Part shown: positions 1 to 30,599 of the stretch, in pieces | How the letters are laid out: every line of letters begins with the position of its first letter | Numbering within the stretch: position 1 is the first letter of the stretch | Assembly: GCA_963978905.1 (NCBI GenBank) | Contig: OZ022260.1 | Location: 10,467,725 to 10,531,724, forward strand | Length of the DNA: 64,000 nucleotides | Reading direction: 5' to 3' | Source: Trichostrongylus colubriformis | Lineage: Eukaryota > Nematoda > Chromadorea > Rhabditida > Trichostrongylidae | Notes under the pieces: generated by a model | Databases searched by the model: none | Told to the model about the DNA's origin: nothing | Seen by the model: only the letters and a program-made list of their open reading frames with translations | Position numbers and translations under genes: made by a program

Positions 1-414
1 TGCTGAGGTGAACACGAGTTTTTTTTAATTTTTGCAAAAATTAATCACTAGAAAAGATCTCAACAGAAAACCGTTCCGAACGATTTTCGAAAAGCCAAAA
101 ATTGAAATGAGTATTAATATATTGCAGAAGTCAGTCTTATTCTTCAACGGTATTAATTGTGAAAATGCAAATGCACACAGACAGCACCGAGTCCATTAAA
201 TGCGGCGCGTTCCGAGTGTCCTGCGACAATCGCGTCACTGAGTATACCCGAGGGTGTTAAAAAAGATCAGTTCTGCTCGCAACTCACATTCGTCGGGTAT
301 ACAAAACATAGGGTAATAAAAGAGATAAAAGTATCAGGACAAAATATCCTTGAAATTACAATTGATATGATATTGATATGATAATTACAATCACGCTGAT
401 ATGAAATCGACTTT

Positions 415-521
415 GTTAGGCGGAACTTTTATTGACGGCCTGATGATTCGACCAGATCGTATTCCTCAGAGGCCCAGTCCACAACCGCGAAAGCTACCTA
501 ACAGCGAAAGTTCCACCTAAC
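415..521. repeat. Small fold-back element
   Basis: The ends are 15-bp inverted repeats, GTTAGGCGGAACTTT at 415 and its complement at 507-521 with one mismatch. No coding sequence is seen. It is probably a miniature inverted-repeat element. Confidence 0.5.
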
Positions 522-944
522 GACCTTGTTGGTATAGCAGAGAAAATTGTAATCAACATCAGTGCTTAGGTTTTGCGAAGAGAGAAGTTGGAATTTACCC
601 CTGGACTGTTCTTTCAAAGGCAGGAACAAGCTGAGGCCAACACTCCCACCATCGTGAGAATATGGAAGGTCCAGTCAGCACAGTATGGCTTTGAGAACCC
701 ATAGCATCCAGGTCCGCCTGAAACTGTGGAGCCACCCTCCGTGGTGGATCTCTCGTGCGAAGCTCCCCAAAGACTGATCCTTCGGTTCATAGAAGTCACA
801 GAGCTCTCGCTGTTTGGACAACGCTGCTATGATCCGAAGTGTCATTTCTCATGCCCAAACCCGCCTTCGGAGGGGTTTCAGTGATAATGACTCGCTCTGG
901 CTCTTGGGAACTAAGGGCGCTGGGAACTATTAGGTTGGAACATA

Positions 945-1846
945 TTAGGTTGATTCATAATAAATCGGACAAATTGACCAATTTTAATCATTGTCGTACA
1001 ACTTTTTTACGACAACAGGGATTCACTTGAAATATACTCCATCTTTATCGATGACCTTCTGCCACGGTATAGGCAGATCATGGATGCCCTTGCTCCAGAA
1101 GGCCGGAAGCTGGAGCTCGAAGAAGTTGCCGAGTGCCGCCTTGACCTCGTCGCGAGTTTTGAAGTCTTGGCCGTCCAGGTGGCGTTGGCTGTGGGAGAAA
1201 AGGTGGAAATCTGAAGGGGCCAGGTCTGGGGAGTACGGTGGGTATAGAAGTACGGTCCAACTGTACGACAGCAGCTCGGCCTTGGTCGATCTTGCGAAGT
1301 GCGGTCTGTGGAAGTAGACACGTTGTCGTGCTGGAAGTGGCCGCCATGTGACCGCCGCCGTAGCGAACTTTGGACATTGGCCTTCAATTCTCGTAATTGA
1401 CGAACGTGGACGTCGGCGGATACTGTGGTACCTTCATCGAGCAGCTCCCAGTACTCTACGCCGTGTACGCTCCACCAACCACGGTTTTCGTCTTCGATGG
1501 AATAGTCGCCTGACGCAAACTTCGAATGCTACAACTACAGTGTACTTCTGCCGGGGGCATGCTCCTTGTGAACTTCTGTCAGACGTCTGCCGATATCCGC
1601 GGGTTCCTGGCCAGATAGCGATATAAATAGTATGGCGTTGCGGATGTGGTCTCTGGACAGCTTGAAATCGTGCGGCATTGTGGCGGAATGAATTTACTTT
1701 GGAGTGATTATTTTGCGGTACTTTGAAGAGCTTTTCATACTCATTCCAACGGTACCTCGCGCGTCCATTTTCGTTAATTCGTTACTGAGTTATGATCTCT
1801 AGAAATCATCACTACCATTTGTCCGATTTATTATGAATCAACCTAA
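945..1846 (-). mobile_element. Mariner element (inner), nested in another mariner
   Basis: Inverted repeats of about 30 bp start TTAGGTTGATTCATAATA. The TA target is duplicated at 943-944 and 1847-1848. The element is 902 bp, shorter than the usual 1.3 kb for mariners, and its transposase lies on the minus strand. Removing it and one TA restores the left inverted repeat of the outer element. Confidence 0.9.
1023..1678 (-). pseudogene. Internally deleted mariner transposase
   Basis: The N-terminus starts at 1678 (MPHDFKLSRDHIRNAI), typical of the mariner DNA-binding domain. After about 55 residues the frame degenerates, then SGDYSIEDENR is followed directly by the region before the second catalytic Asp (EYWELLDEG). 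The second Asp (QHDN) and the third (YSPDLAPSDFHLF) are present, in different frames. The first Asp block is absent. The stop is at 1023. Confidence 0.8.
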
Positions 1847-2044
1847 TAATTTCTGTCACACTTTTTGTTTTTCTTGTGGAAAACTGTGGAAGCTCCTGGA
1901 ATAGTTGGTAGTGGGGGATATGTAAAGCGAGTGAAAAGGACTACTGATTAACCCATTCATATTTTCTATGGCTTCAACTAGCCGTGAATCTACGACAATT
2001 TCGCGAAAGGTACAAAATTCACGAGCACCGCCCTGGTTCCTCAG

Positions 2045-2611
2045 CACGCGAGGCCACCAACGGAATCAACCAGTCGATGGGCCCAGTTGCTGTCTCTCAT
2101 ATGGCGGCAACCAGATGGCTCGATCGACTCAAATTGAAACAGAAATTTTTTTAAAAAATTGCATAGAGAAAAAATAAAAATTTTCAAAAATTTTCAAAAT
2201 AAAAGGAAACTGTTACCATCCAACACGACAGTCACTGCTGATCTCTACCGCAGGCAATTGGACACCGTAGCCGCGAAACTTACCGGAAAAATGGACCGAG
2301 TCTTCTTCCTCCACGACCACGCTCGCCCACATGTGGCAAAGTTGGCGTGTCAAAAGTTCCATGACCTTGGGTGGACGAAGCTCCCCCACCCACCGTAATC
2401 TTCGAACATGGCCCCAACTGATTACCACCTATTCTCATCTCTGATCCACTTCCTCGACGGACAGCAGCTCAAAGATGACGATGATCTCAAAACCGACCTC
2501 CAGACTTTCTTCGACCAGAAATCCCCAGACTTCTATAAGCAAGGCCTCTGTCATCTCCCTATTCGCTGGCATTATATTGTTGATTATAATGGTACATATT
2601 TTGTTGACTGA
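2045..2611 (+). pseudogene. Degenerate mariner transposase of the outer element
   Basis: The C-terminal half is readable: TADLYRRQL, then LHDHARPHVAK at the second catalytic Asp, then, after a stop, SSNMAPTDYHLF where mariners have YSPDLAPTDYHLF, so the third Asp is Asn. It ends with WHYIVDYNGTYFVD. Upstream, REATNGINQSMGPVAV resembles the helix-turn-helix. It cannot encode an active enzyme. Confidence 0.7.
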
Positions 2612-3323
2612 AGTTAGACACAAATTGGGAAAAATAAATTTGAAATTTTTCGTCATAGTGTGACAGAAATTATGTTCCAACCTAATAGAACACCATCCAA
2701 TATGAATCCCCTGAGGTACCCAGAGTGAACGCATCTTCGCAAGGTTGTGAACGAGAGTGACGAAATCCGGATTTCGCCGTGTTGAGGTGACACATCATGT
2801 TCACTCGGAGTAAGCTCCCGATCCTGTTGAAGGCTCGTTCAGTGATAGTGTGAGGTCTGCTCTTTACTTCAGGGATGAAAATATGTTGCAATTCTTCTTC
2901 ATGTGAACTAACTTATTCACAAAACACTCCTTATGTGCCTACATTCTAAGAGGATTGGGACATTACCTCTATGCTGACCAGATCTAGGGACGTCTATTGC
3001 TGTGAAGCTCATCCAAACCCCAGATCCATGAAGATGCCGTAAACTTTAGACGTAAATCTCAAGATCCCTGTCACAGGGCTCTTTCACCACACAAACAAAA
3101 AAGCAGAGCATTTGAAATTATCTAGGGATATCTACCTTTCTACTCCCGTTTGAAGTCATATTTGGGACAGAGACCGTATTCGCTTCATAAATTCACGCAT
3201 TAACCTGACTAGGGTGTAGGTATAACCAGGAGATTCTCTACGAATTCATTCCCATGGGTGTAAATTCTATCCTAAGCGAAGTTTTTACAAGTGAATAACT
3301 TCTAGGCATGCTGGCAAAAACTA

Positions 3324-3405
3324 CGATCAGGATGAGATTCGAACTCACGCGGGGAAACCCCAATGGATTAGCAGTCCATCGCCTTAACCACTCGGCCACC
3401 TGATC
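3324..3405 (-). tRNA. tRNA-Ser (GCU), unit A
   Basis: An 82-nt gene. The acceptor stem GATCAGG pairs fully with CCTGATC and is followed by discriminator G. The anticodon loop reads CTGCTAA with anticodon GCU. There is a long variable arm (GGGG/CCCC) as expected for tRNA-Ser, and a B box with GTTCGAATC. A TTTTT run follows the 3' end as a polymerase III terminator. There is no intron. It belongs to the duplication; its partner is at 30127-30208. Confidence 0.96.
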
Positions 3406-5060
3406 ACGTGCTACTGTCCCCCATGTCCGTTCAATGTGGCAATGACATAAAGGCTAATGCCTAATGGCCTGTGAAGTAATATGGGCATTTTGTGGCTTCA
3501 TTGTCCATTTCGATACCTACCGGGGTTAGTTTCGATATATAATGATCTTTATGATCTTTACTTCGAGGATGACCACTAGTTTATCTTTGCCCAATTCAGA
3601 TAATAAACAGATGTCATGACCATATATGTTCAGTCCGTATGATGAGAAGCGATATAACATGTAACTGATAATTGATCAGGAATTGAATAGACTCCGTTTG
3701 TCACGAAATCAGTTTTACTATGAAAAACCACCTAAAGAAATGGCAAAAGCCTTTAGATGGGTAGGGTATGGGACAAGAAATAAGGAGCACACATGGATCA
3801 AGTTATGCTTCGCCTACGCTGGGAGGAGCGTGCACTGAAAGCACCACTTTCAGACCGAAAATTGTTAATTATATTACAATATAACCCAAAAGAGGGCAAA
3901 GACGGATTATTGTCAGTATGAATTTTTGTAAGTCATGGAAGGGCATAGTGGGCGTAGTGCACCTTGAGTGGGCGGTCCTCACAGAAATTTAAAAACTAGA
4001 TCATAACGCAGCCTTGAGACCAAAAAAAATAAGTAGAAATAACCAATGTTAAAGCTGTCTTGAGCACACACAAAAAGAGAGGAGAACCGCCCACAAGGAG
4101 CGTAGCATGTTATAATCTTTGAGGCTTTCTTCACTCATTGTATTACGCGCGCGGTAGTGTGCGCCAGCCAAGTGGTAAGACAGTAAATCCCAAATTCCTT
4201 GTGGAAAAATGTCGCAGGTACTGAAGATTCATCCATAAGGGGGAGTCGACATATATTAGCACTATTTTTTACAAGAAATTATGCCCTACGGCAAACAGTC
4301 AGATTCTTTGTAGCATCATCTAAAGACTGTACAAGGGGTTCAAAAGCAAGGGACATCTTCTAAAGAGTGCACAGTGGGGGAAGGGGACGTTTTATCCATT
4401 TTTGGTTAATTATCAGGCTATGAAACCTTGCAATGCTTATTGAATGACAAAATAAGAGCTTCTGGATTGACTGACACCTATCGTTCTGTAGGTCAAAGAC
4501 GATTTCGAACATTGATCTTGAAAGTAATTCGAATGCACGGCGCACTCTCCAAACACTGTAACAGTGGGGGTAAAACGCACCATGCATATTCCAAAGACTG
4601 TATTTTGGGGGGGGGGAGTGTTTATCCATTTTCGTCCAGTTGGAAAAAAGCTACTAGAGCTCACAGGCTCCAGAGGCGGTAGGCATCTGGGTGAACTGCA
4701 GGTTAAGGGGATTCGTGTCAGCTATCACTTCTAATGAGAAGGCTGAACCCATTTGGGTCCAGCCTCTTCATTAGGAGCTATTTTGTCAGGGAACATTTCT
4801 GGGATTTTTATCGAAATCTACAGCCGAGCACCTATTAATGGTGAGGGGTATGAAAATAAGAAGAGATTATTTTGAGCCGTAGGAGCATTTTCACGTAAGC
4901 CCAGCAAGGCAAGGGATTCTGGAATGGATGAGCCACTTCTGCTTTGTTTATACATCTAGCAACTTGCCATGACTAGGAAGTGTGTCACGAAGTGTGTTGC
5001 GGGGACCGCTCCGCCCAGTGTGGGTGAATTTCGGTTATTTCTTTATTGAATTTCTCGCTC
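3406..5060. other. Non-coding part of unit A
   Basis: No gene is seen. The first part aligns with the flank of the unit B tRNA. Around 3765-3870 there is a reverse-complement match to the degenerate units at 30600-31510. Around 4310-4410 and 4540-4640 two diverged copies of a motif share AAGACTGTA, a G run and TTTATCCATTTT. Confidence 0.5.
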
Positions 5061-5592
5061 ACTATCAGATATTTTTAAAGCTGTGCAGGCTGCATTTGAA
5101 GCTAATTACAAACTTTCTATATTGAGTACCGACCATTTGAAGTACTGTCAAGCACCGCCCACACTCACACGACGCCTTTCGCCTTCAAATAGACACATTA
5201 TCGTTGCTGCTATTCTGATAGAAAATAAAAAAAAACTTGTAGAAAAAAACGAATCAAAGCGCTCCAAGGGCAACAAACATTTACACAAACGACTTAGATA
5301 CCCATTCAATTCATCAAAAGAATAGCACATGAAAATCGTATCAATAATAACCGATTACAGGGCCAAACGGATGTTATACACAATTGCTTGGCAATTTGCC
5401 AACGATCGATGGCATAAACAAGAATCGAAAAGGCGACAAAGTGAAAGGATCCGGCTAGGATACTGGGACGAGATCTTATTTGCAGCCTACTTAAAGTGAA
5501 TTGACACGAGATTTCACAAATTGTATATATCAAAGGCACCTTTCGTAAGACAACTAGCAAACTCTAATATTACCATTGTTACGTGGCATTTA

Positions 5593-24804
<19,212 letters not shown>

Positions 24805-24860
24805 GGTAGCATCGCCACAGTCAGTGGAAAACCATCTCCTGTAATTTTGAATACTTTCTG
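24805..24860 (-). promoter_or_regulatory. 5' leader and splice acceptor of cholinesterase A
   Basis: A strong acceptor (TTTTCAG, CAG at 24858-24860 on the minus strand) lies 53 nt before the ATG. The same acceptor and spacing occur in copy B. In a nematode it could be an SL trans-splice site or the 3' end of an intron in the 5' UTR; the sequence alone does not decide. Confidence 0.55.
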
Positions 24861-25793
24861 AAAAGCGAGCGATGAGTGTGAAAGAGGAAGCTGTTAAAAA
24901 ATTGGCTTAAACGCACGGACGGACGGGAGCGAACGAACGAATGAACACACTCGAGCGGTCGGTGGCTAAGGTCAACAAAAGGGTAATCGAAACCAAAAGC
25001 AAATCAGAGTAGCATTGAAAAACAGTTTTTCGGAAACTGCCCGTCATTAGAATGGGGAAAAAGAGCTCTCGTCAAACCGTGACTCCTCAACTTAAACGCT
25101 CTGATGAGTCAGCTCACTTTTGTGAGAAACGGATATGTGGCTGTGTTAATTGTAGGTGGATGCCAGACTACCCCGATGATAGATGGTGCTTTGAGAGGAG
25201 CTGTCCACAGAAATTCAAGTTTTCCTTTCCTCGTGTATCCTCCGTAATGTTGCAGTTTTCACTGTTGTGCAAGAGCCACATGCGATGTCTCACGCAAAAA
25301 TCTGAACCCAACGGAGATACATCTCGCTGAAATTTCGTCCACGTCGGTAACGTGGGACGGGCCGCGAGAGTTGTGAAGCAGCTGCAGCACGTGAATGGTG
25401 ATGCGGCGAAAGAAGCAAATTAAAACGAGCAAACCCCACACATTCCCACCGACAACTATTAAAAAGATGTTAGGCGGGAATTCAAACATTTTCCAGCCTT
25501 TCCTTTACATTCTCGCATCTTTGGTTAAAATAAAGTAAACTTTCTTGTTCTTGCTGTGTTTCTGTTCATGTACTATATAATAGAGTTACTTTGAGAGGAA
25601 ATAAAATCATGGAATTTCTATGGATGATTCCTTAGAACTGTCTAGTGAACCAATTTTGAAGGGCAATAGAATCACAAAATTCCCGTGCACGTTTCTATTG
25701 AATAGTTTGAAATTCCATGCAGGAGAACTAGTTTTCTGACTCATACTCCAACAGGGAAAACTCGTGAGCAAGAGCACGCCAAATGCGTAAATC

Positions 25794-26225
25794 TCTCAAA
25801 AAAAGAATTCTAACAATAACAGTTACAAAGCGGATTCTTATAGTCATGGATCCGAAATGAGAGAGCAACAGGTTTTGTTGGGTTTCTGAGTCGGTGTAAG
25901 AAATACGAAAGAAATAAGAAGTGGGTTTATATACAAAGGGTGAATCATGGCCGACACCTCAAATAACTTGCAAGAACTCTCAGAAAAGGAATTCGAACAA
26001 TGACAGGTGAATAGCGGAATGCAGCTTCTCATGATCACGGATTCGAAATGAAAGAGCAACAGGTTTTGTTGGGTTTTCAAGCAGGTGTGAGGAATTCAAA
26101 AGAAAAAAAGAAGTGGGTTCAAATATCAAGGGTGAATCATGGTCGATAGCTCAAATAACATGTAAGAGCTCTTAAATAAAGAATTCTAACAATGACACGT
26201 GAATAACGGGGCGGCTGTAGAATTG
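25794..26225. repeat. Tandem duplication upstream of cholinesterase A
   Basis: Two diverged units of about 185-190 bp plus part of a third. Each has GAATTC.AACAATGACA and GAGCAACAGGTTTTGTTGGG. The unit B counterpart (47690-47940) has one unit and the partial copy, so the extra unit arose in A or was lost in B. Confidence 0.75.
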
Positions 26226-26916
26226 TAAATGTAGGATTCAATGGAATGAATCATGCCGCTGGTCGTTGAAATGGAATGGAATCTGCCACAGACATTTTCA
26301 CAAAGAGAATGTGAAAATGTACTCTGCTAGGTTATTGAGTTTCGACTGCACCTAATGTTTATGTTTTTGTTTACAAAACAGCGACTCTAAAGGCTAACTT
26401 ATTCTCAACTTGGCTGGTTTAGTACTACAATCTTATAGGTTGGACTTGTGTAACGTGAGGCTTTCTATTCTAACAGTGCCCCAGTGAGCTGTATTCCTCA
26501 GTATTTTTACTTCTAGTTTTTTTTTGTTAATTGTATTTTTTTTTAGATTGGAACAGCAAAGCGCATTGTCAGGACCTTTGGAACCCATACTTCTTGGGCC
26601 CGATTTCATAGAATTTCTAACCGTTGACCTACGACGAGTTCAAAAATGAATTTGTTGGTTTAGAAAGCGCTCCAACATTTTCCCAATCCCGAATTGAAGA
26701 CGAAATCGTGGCGTAATGTCGGGGATTCTTCCAATGCCGAGAGTCAGAAAGCTTTTCTCTTGCCCGTAAAATTCTGTTAACAAAATGATTAGGTGTATTT
26801 TTTCAGTGAAAGCTGTGATTGAAGTTTAACAGGTCCATTGTGACAGTTGTCGGTACACATTTCATTCACTGCATACCTGGGTACTGCTAATCTCCCCAAC
26901 AAGATATCGATCTAAG

Positions 26917-27062
26917 TAAGGCCGCTACCAGACTTTGCGATTTGGCGATTTTGCGGCATCACACTTTCGCACGCGATACTACGATCCTGAGATTGTGCGA
27001 TGCTGCAACATCGTAGAAATCGCAAAATTGCGAAATCACAAATTCTGACTGCGGTCTAACTG
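26917..27062. repeat. Fold-back element
   Basis: The left arm starts CCGCTACCAGACTTTGCG and the right arm is its imperfect complement ending GACTGCGGTCTAAC; GCGATTTTGCG recurs in both arms. No coding sequence. Confidence 0.65.
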
Positions 27063-27574
27063 CTTCGAGCCATTGAGATACATGTGCCTCACTAAAATCC
27101 ATTTTTCACTTTTCTACATTCTTTTTTCATACTTTAAATGTTTTTTTTCATACTTTACATCGATACCGTTGACTCTTGCGGTTCCAGTATGCGTCATGCA
27201 ATCAAGATTTTCACAAAATCGTAGGTGTGTTTGAATGCGTGAAATTCCAAAGATCGTGGTAATTCCATGGACCAGTTGAGCGCATTTCGGTGTGACACGA
27301 TTTTTTGTGGGTGTCGAGCGTAACCTTGGGTCAACAACCGGTATGGTAAACTGTGTGTAAGATGCTGGTCTGATGATGATATTCATTGTGTGAATTGGTA
27401 TTAGGCATGAGATATGATCGTGAGAGGCCCATCTGTGACCATTAACCCTTTTTATCCCCCTTCTATCAGAAATCAGTCGAAAAGTGACATTAAATCTCGT
27501 TTCTTTTATTGTATTCTTGCCAGAGATATTCGGTTTTTCTTACCTTGTGACAGTATTTATATTTACCAGACGGA

Positions 27575-27635
27575 TCGCCCAGCTACCGCCGGGCGCTCCT
27601 CCTTCTTAGGAGGGCCCGGCTTCGCCGAGCTCCCT
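27575..27635. repeat. GC-rich double hairpin
   Basis: GCCGGGC and GCCCGGC enclose CCTCC-loop-GGAGG and are followed by CGGCTTCGCCG. It stands out from AT-rich surroundings. Its nature is unknown. Confidence 0.4.
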
Positions 27636-28057
27636 TGAACTATCATTTTTTCTATGAATGCATTTACACACTCTTTACATAGGTCAGCGGTTATTACTGA
27701 TATGGATACTTACAATAAGCACTCGGTGACAAAGATTTTAAGGTGATATGATATGATATGGTTTTGGCACGACCCCGCAGCCGGGCGAGTTACTGACGAA
27801 GGCGAGACAACGCTCGTGGCTGTTTGATTTAGCCTCTTCGTCCGTCTGCAGTCTACCCTAGCTAGCGACGCAGAGGGCTGCGGGAGTGTAGGTGGTTTTC
27901 AAATTACCATGTCTCGGGTTTTTCGCCGTCTTGTCTCTTTCTCTACTGTTACATTGCTGAGTATCGCTACTTTCATATTCCACAGTCTGTCGAATTTCCC
28001 CCTCCTGGTGTCTTCAAAGTGAGTAGCCGTTTTGTTGAATTGTTACGATGATCGCTC

Positions 28058-28177
28058 AAACCAATAAATTTACACATCCATCGATTCTTCTGACAACAAA
28101 CCAATAAATTTACACATCCATCGATTCTTCTGACAACAAACCAATAAATTTACACATCCATCGATTCTTCTGACAAC
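28058..28177. repeat. Perfect 3 x 40 bp tandem repeat
   Basis: Three identical consecutive 40-bp units, each beginning AAACCAATAAATTTACAC and ending TTCTGACAAC, at 28058, 28098 and 28138. Confidence 0.97.
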
Positions 28178-28225
28178 ATAAAATCTCCAACCAAGCTCTA
28201 ATCGCTTTGTAATGCCGCGAGGTCT

Positions 28226-28667
28226 GTGTACGGTACAACTTTCATTGCCTGCCGAATTCTTGCCTTATCGGTGAACTCGTTTCGGGCACCCACCCTAATC
28301 ATAGCTACAATACTCGGCAGATGGTTGATCGCGTTCACAAACCAGTCTATGCCAAACCAAGCGCATCGTAGAATGATCTTTCACATATCTGCCATCAAGG
28401 ACGAGATCGAGAACATTAAGGAAAGTGGAAGAACTTCATAAACAACTTCATAAGCTTATTCTAGCCTCTGATGCCCATGCCAATAAAATCGCACCAGTGA
28501 CGGGTGATTCTGATCCCATACTACACGAGATAGATTCAAATTACAAATGGCTAACCGCTTCCGCTACCTTACTTTGCTGGAGTGAAATCACGAGTATTTT
28601 TCAATTTTGGCAGAAATCACTCATTAAAAAGGATTCCAACGGAGAACCGTTTAGAAGGATCTTCTAA
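28226..28667 (+). pseudogene. Two overlapping open frames, possible retroelement gag remnant
   Basis: Frames at 28226-28441 and 28425-28667 read in different phases. The joint region has a charged helical stretch (KDEIENIKES, then EELHKQLHKLILASD), the kind of coiled-coil seen in retroelement Gag proteins. No motif decides it. It could equally be chance or a decayed host exon. Confidence 0.25.
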
Positions 28668-30126
28668 CAATAAAGGATTGAAATGACTATTAATCTAATG
28701 CAGCAGTAAGTCTCATTCTTCAACGGTATTGATTGTGAAAATGCAAATGCACACAGACAGCACCGAATCTATGGATTACGGATATTGATTCTATTGATTT
28801 TTGAATACGGATATAACATATCTTTCTGGCGCTTTCCCTTCCAAAAAGTAGCTAGGATTTCGCCACAACGCTTTTTGAACACCATAGCAAGCAATAACAA
28901 AACAATTGACAGGACAACTACTCACCTCTACACATGAGACTTCAACTGAGATTACTTTTCTAATGACTGCGGACCTAACTGCCTAGTTGTACAAAAGTTT
29001 AGTTTTTGCTCAGGGTGACATTAAAACGCAAACCAATTTCTCTGGTACAGTGATGGATAAACATGTTGTTCTCCATATCCGAGAACATATCCTGACAGCT
29101 TTAGCCTTCACAATTCGACGGCTTCATGTTACCCCAAAAAAAGACAGTCGTGGGTGGCCAAATGCCACAGACGGTGTTGCACGATCTGAAAACTAAATAA
29201 AAACGTCTGGCCATACCTTCAGGAACGGTGGAAATAGCATCGATACATACGTTATGTGCTGACTGATACTCACTCTCCTAGAACTAGATCGACCACTTTT
29301 TTTGGTGCAATTGCACCGTTCTAAGGTGCTCCACCGTTTTTCCTATCGTCATCTGTCGCGAACAGTCTAATTAATGGCTCGACGATTAACCGTCGAGTGT
29401 ACATTTCCTTTTTATGTAGCCCGGCTATGTCTTTCGAGAAACGAGATTCCAATTTTCCCATTACACCCCTCCCCGCTTCGGAAACATGATTAACTGTAAG
29501 AAGTTTACATCCAGTTTCCGCTGTCACCGAAGAATGTGCGAGCTGTGACTGCTTTATCTCTCCTACTGTCTCCGTTGAAAAGAGATCATCGGATAAGCAA
29601 ACACCACGGTAGCGATCTGTTTAAAGATAATATGCGGCAGAAATAATTTGAAAAAAAGCAAGAAATCGTGAGCCTTCAATGCAAAGAAAGAAAAATCATG
29701 GCTTGCATGGATTAGATCGTAGGAGAATATAAGAGGTATCTTGAAGTTTTTAGAGGAGCTATCCTCTTAAAAATCACCGTTTTTTGTAGCCTGGAAAATG
29801 TTACAATCCAACTGAACTCATAGTTAATGGAAGTCCAGATTGGTTTAATGAATTTCAGGCATTAATTAGGGTGTAGGTACAATTAGCAGACCTTGGAATA
29901 ATAATATGGATAGTGAAATTAATATTAGTCCATTTTCCAATGGTCACTTAATTTATTATTGAAGCTGCCAAGTTTCGATATTTTACTAGGATCATGTTCT
30001 TTATGTTTAAACACTTCTCATAAATAGACACATAATTCCTTACGAATTCTCTTTCTATGGGCGTGATCTTTATACTGAGCGAAGTTTTTGCAAGTGAAGA
30101 ACTTCTACACATATCGGCAAAACTTC

Positions 30127-30208
30127 CGATCAGGATGAGATTCGAACTCACGCGGGGAAACCCCAATGGATTAGCAGTCCATCGCCTTAACCACTCGGCC
30201 ACCTGATC
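30127..30208 (-). tRNA. tRNA-Ser (GCU), unit B
   Basis: The gene body is identical to the tRNA at 3324-3405, with the same acceptor stem, GCU anticodon, variable arm and B box. A TTTT terminator lies a few bases past the 3' end. The flanks are recognisably the same as in unit A but have many substitutions, so the gene body has been conserved while the surroundings drifted. Confidence 0.96.
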
Positions 30209-30534
30209 GCGTATTACCACATGCCACATTTCCATTTAATGTAAGAATGACATTAAGGCTGATGTCTGATGGCCATGAAGTGATATTGGCATTTTTGGAT
30301 TCATTGTCCATTTCGAAACCTGTAGGGGTCAATTTTGATATACGGTTCAATAATGTTCCTTAAATTAGTTTTTGATGCCCAATTCGGATGCCATGACCAT
30401 AAATGTTCAGTGCTTATGATGAGAACTGATCAACATGTAACTGATAGTTGATCAGTGAAAGGTTTTGAATGGACTTTTTATCAAGTGAGCACAATCAATG
30501 ATCCTTACTATGTGAAACGCTTTGTTTGTCTATA

Positions 30535-30557
30535 CGTCCGTCCGTCCGTCCGTCTGT
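30535..30557. repeat. CGTC microsatellite
   Basis: About five consecutive CGTC units, the last one altered to CTGTC. Confidence 0.8.
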
Positions 30558-30599
30558 CACGAAATTTTGTATAACCAGTTGGCTGGTGCACACCACTAT

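Larger units (their letters stand above)
930..2685 (+). mobile_element. Mariner element (outer), itself interrupted
   Basis: The terminal inverted repeats start TTAGGTTGGAACATAATT, and TA dinucleotides flank both ends (928-929, 2686-2687). The left repeat is split at its internal TA by a second mariner (945-1846). Recognisable transposase pieces on the plus strand are a helix-turn-helix-like stretch near 2045-2135 and the C-terminal half from about 2228 to 2611. A low-complexity A/T stretch joins them, so the block with the first catalytic Asp is missing. Confidence 0.85.
788..2890 (+). repeat. Dispersed repeat split by a mariner insertion
   Basis: The two pieces 788-927 and 2688-2890 together match the reverse complement of about 13420-13735. 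The match breaks where the mariner at 930-2685 begins, which shows the repeat was present first. No intact reading frame is seen and the repeat family is not identified. Confidence 0.7.
26456..28057. other. Spacer between duplication units
   Basis: No gene is recognised. It contains a fold-back element (26917-27062), a GC-rich double hairpin (27575-27635) and unassigned sequence. Confidence 0.5.

Noticed and set aside
28058..28177. CRISPR-like array
   Set aside because: The 40-bp units are contiguous and identical with no spacers, and the DNA is eukaryotic.
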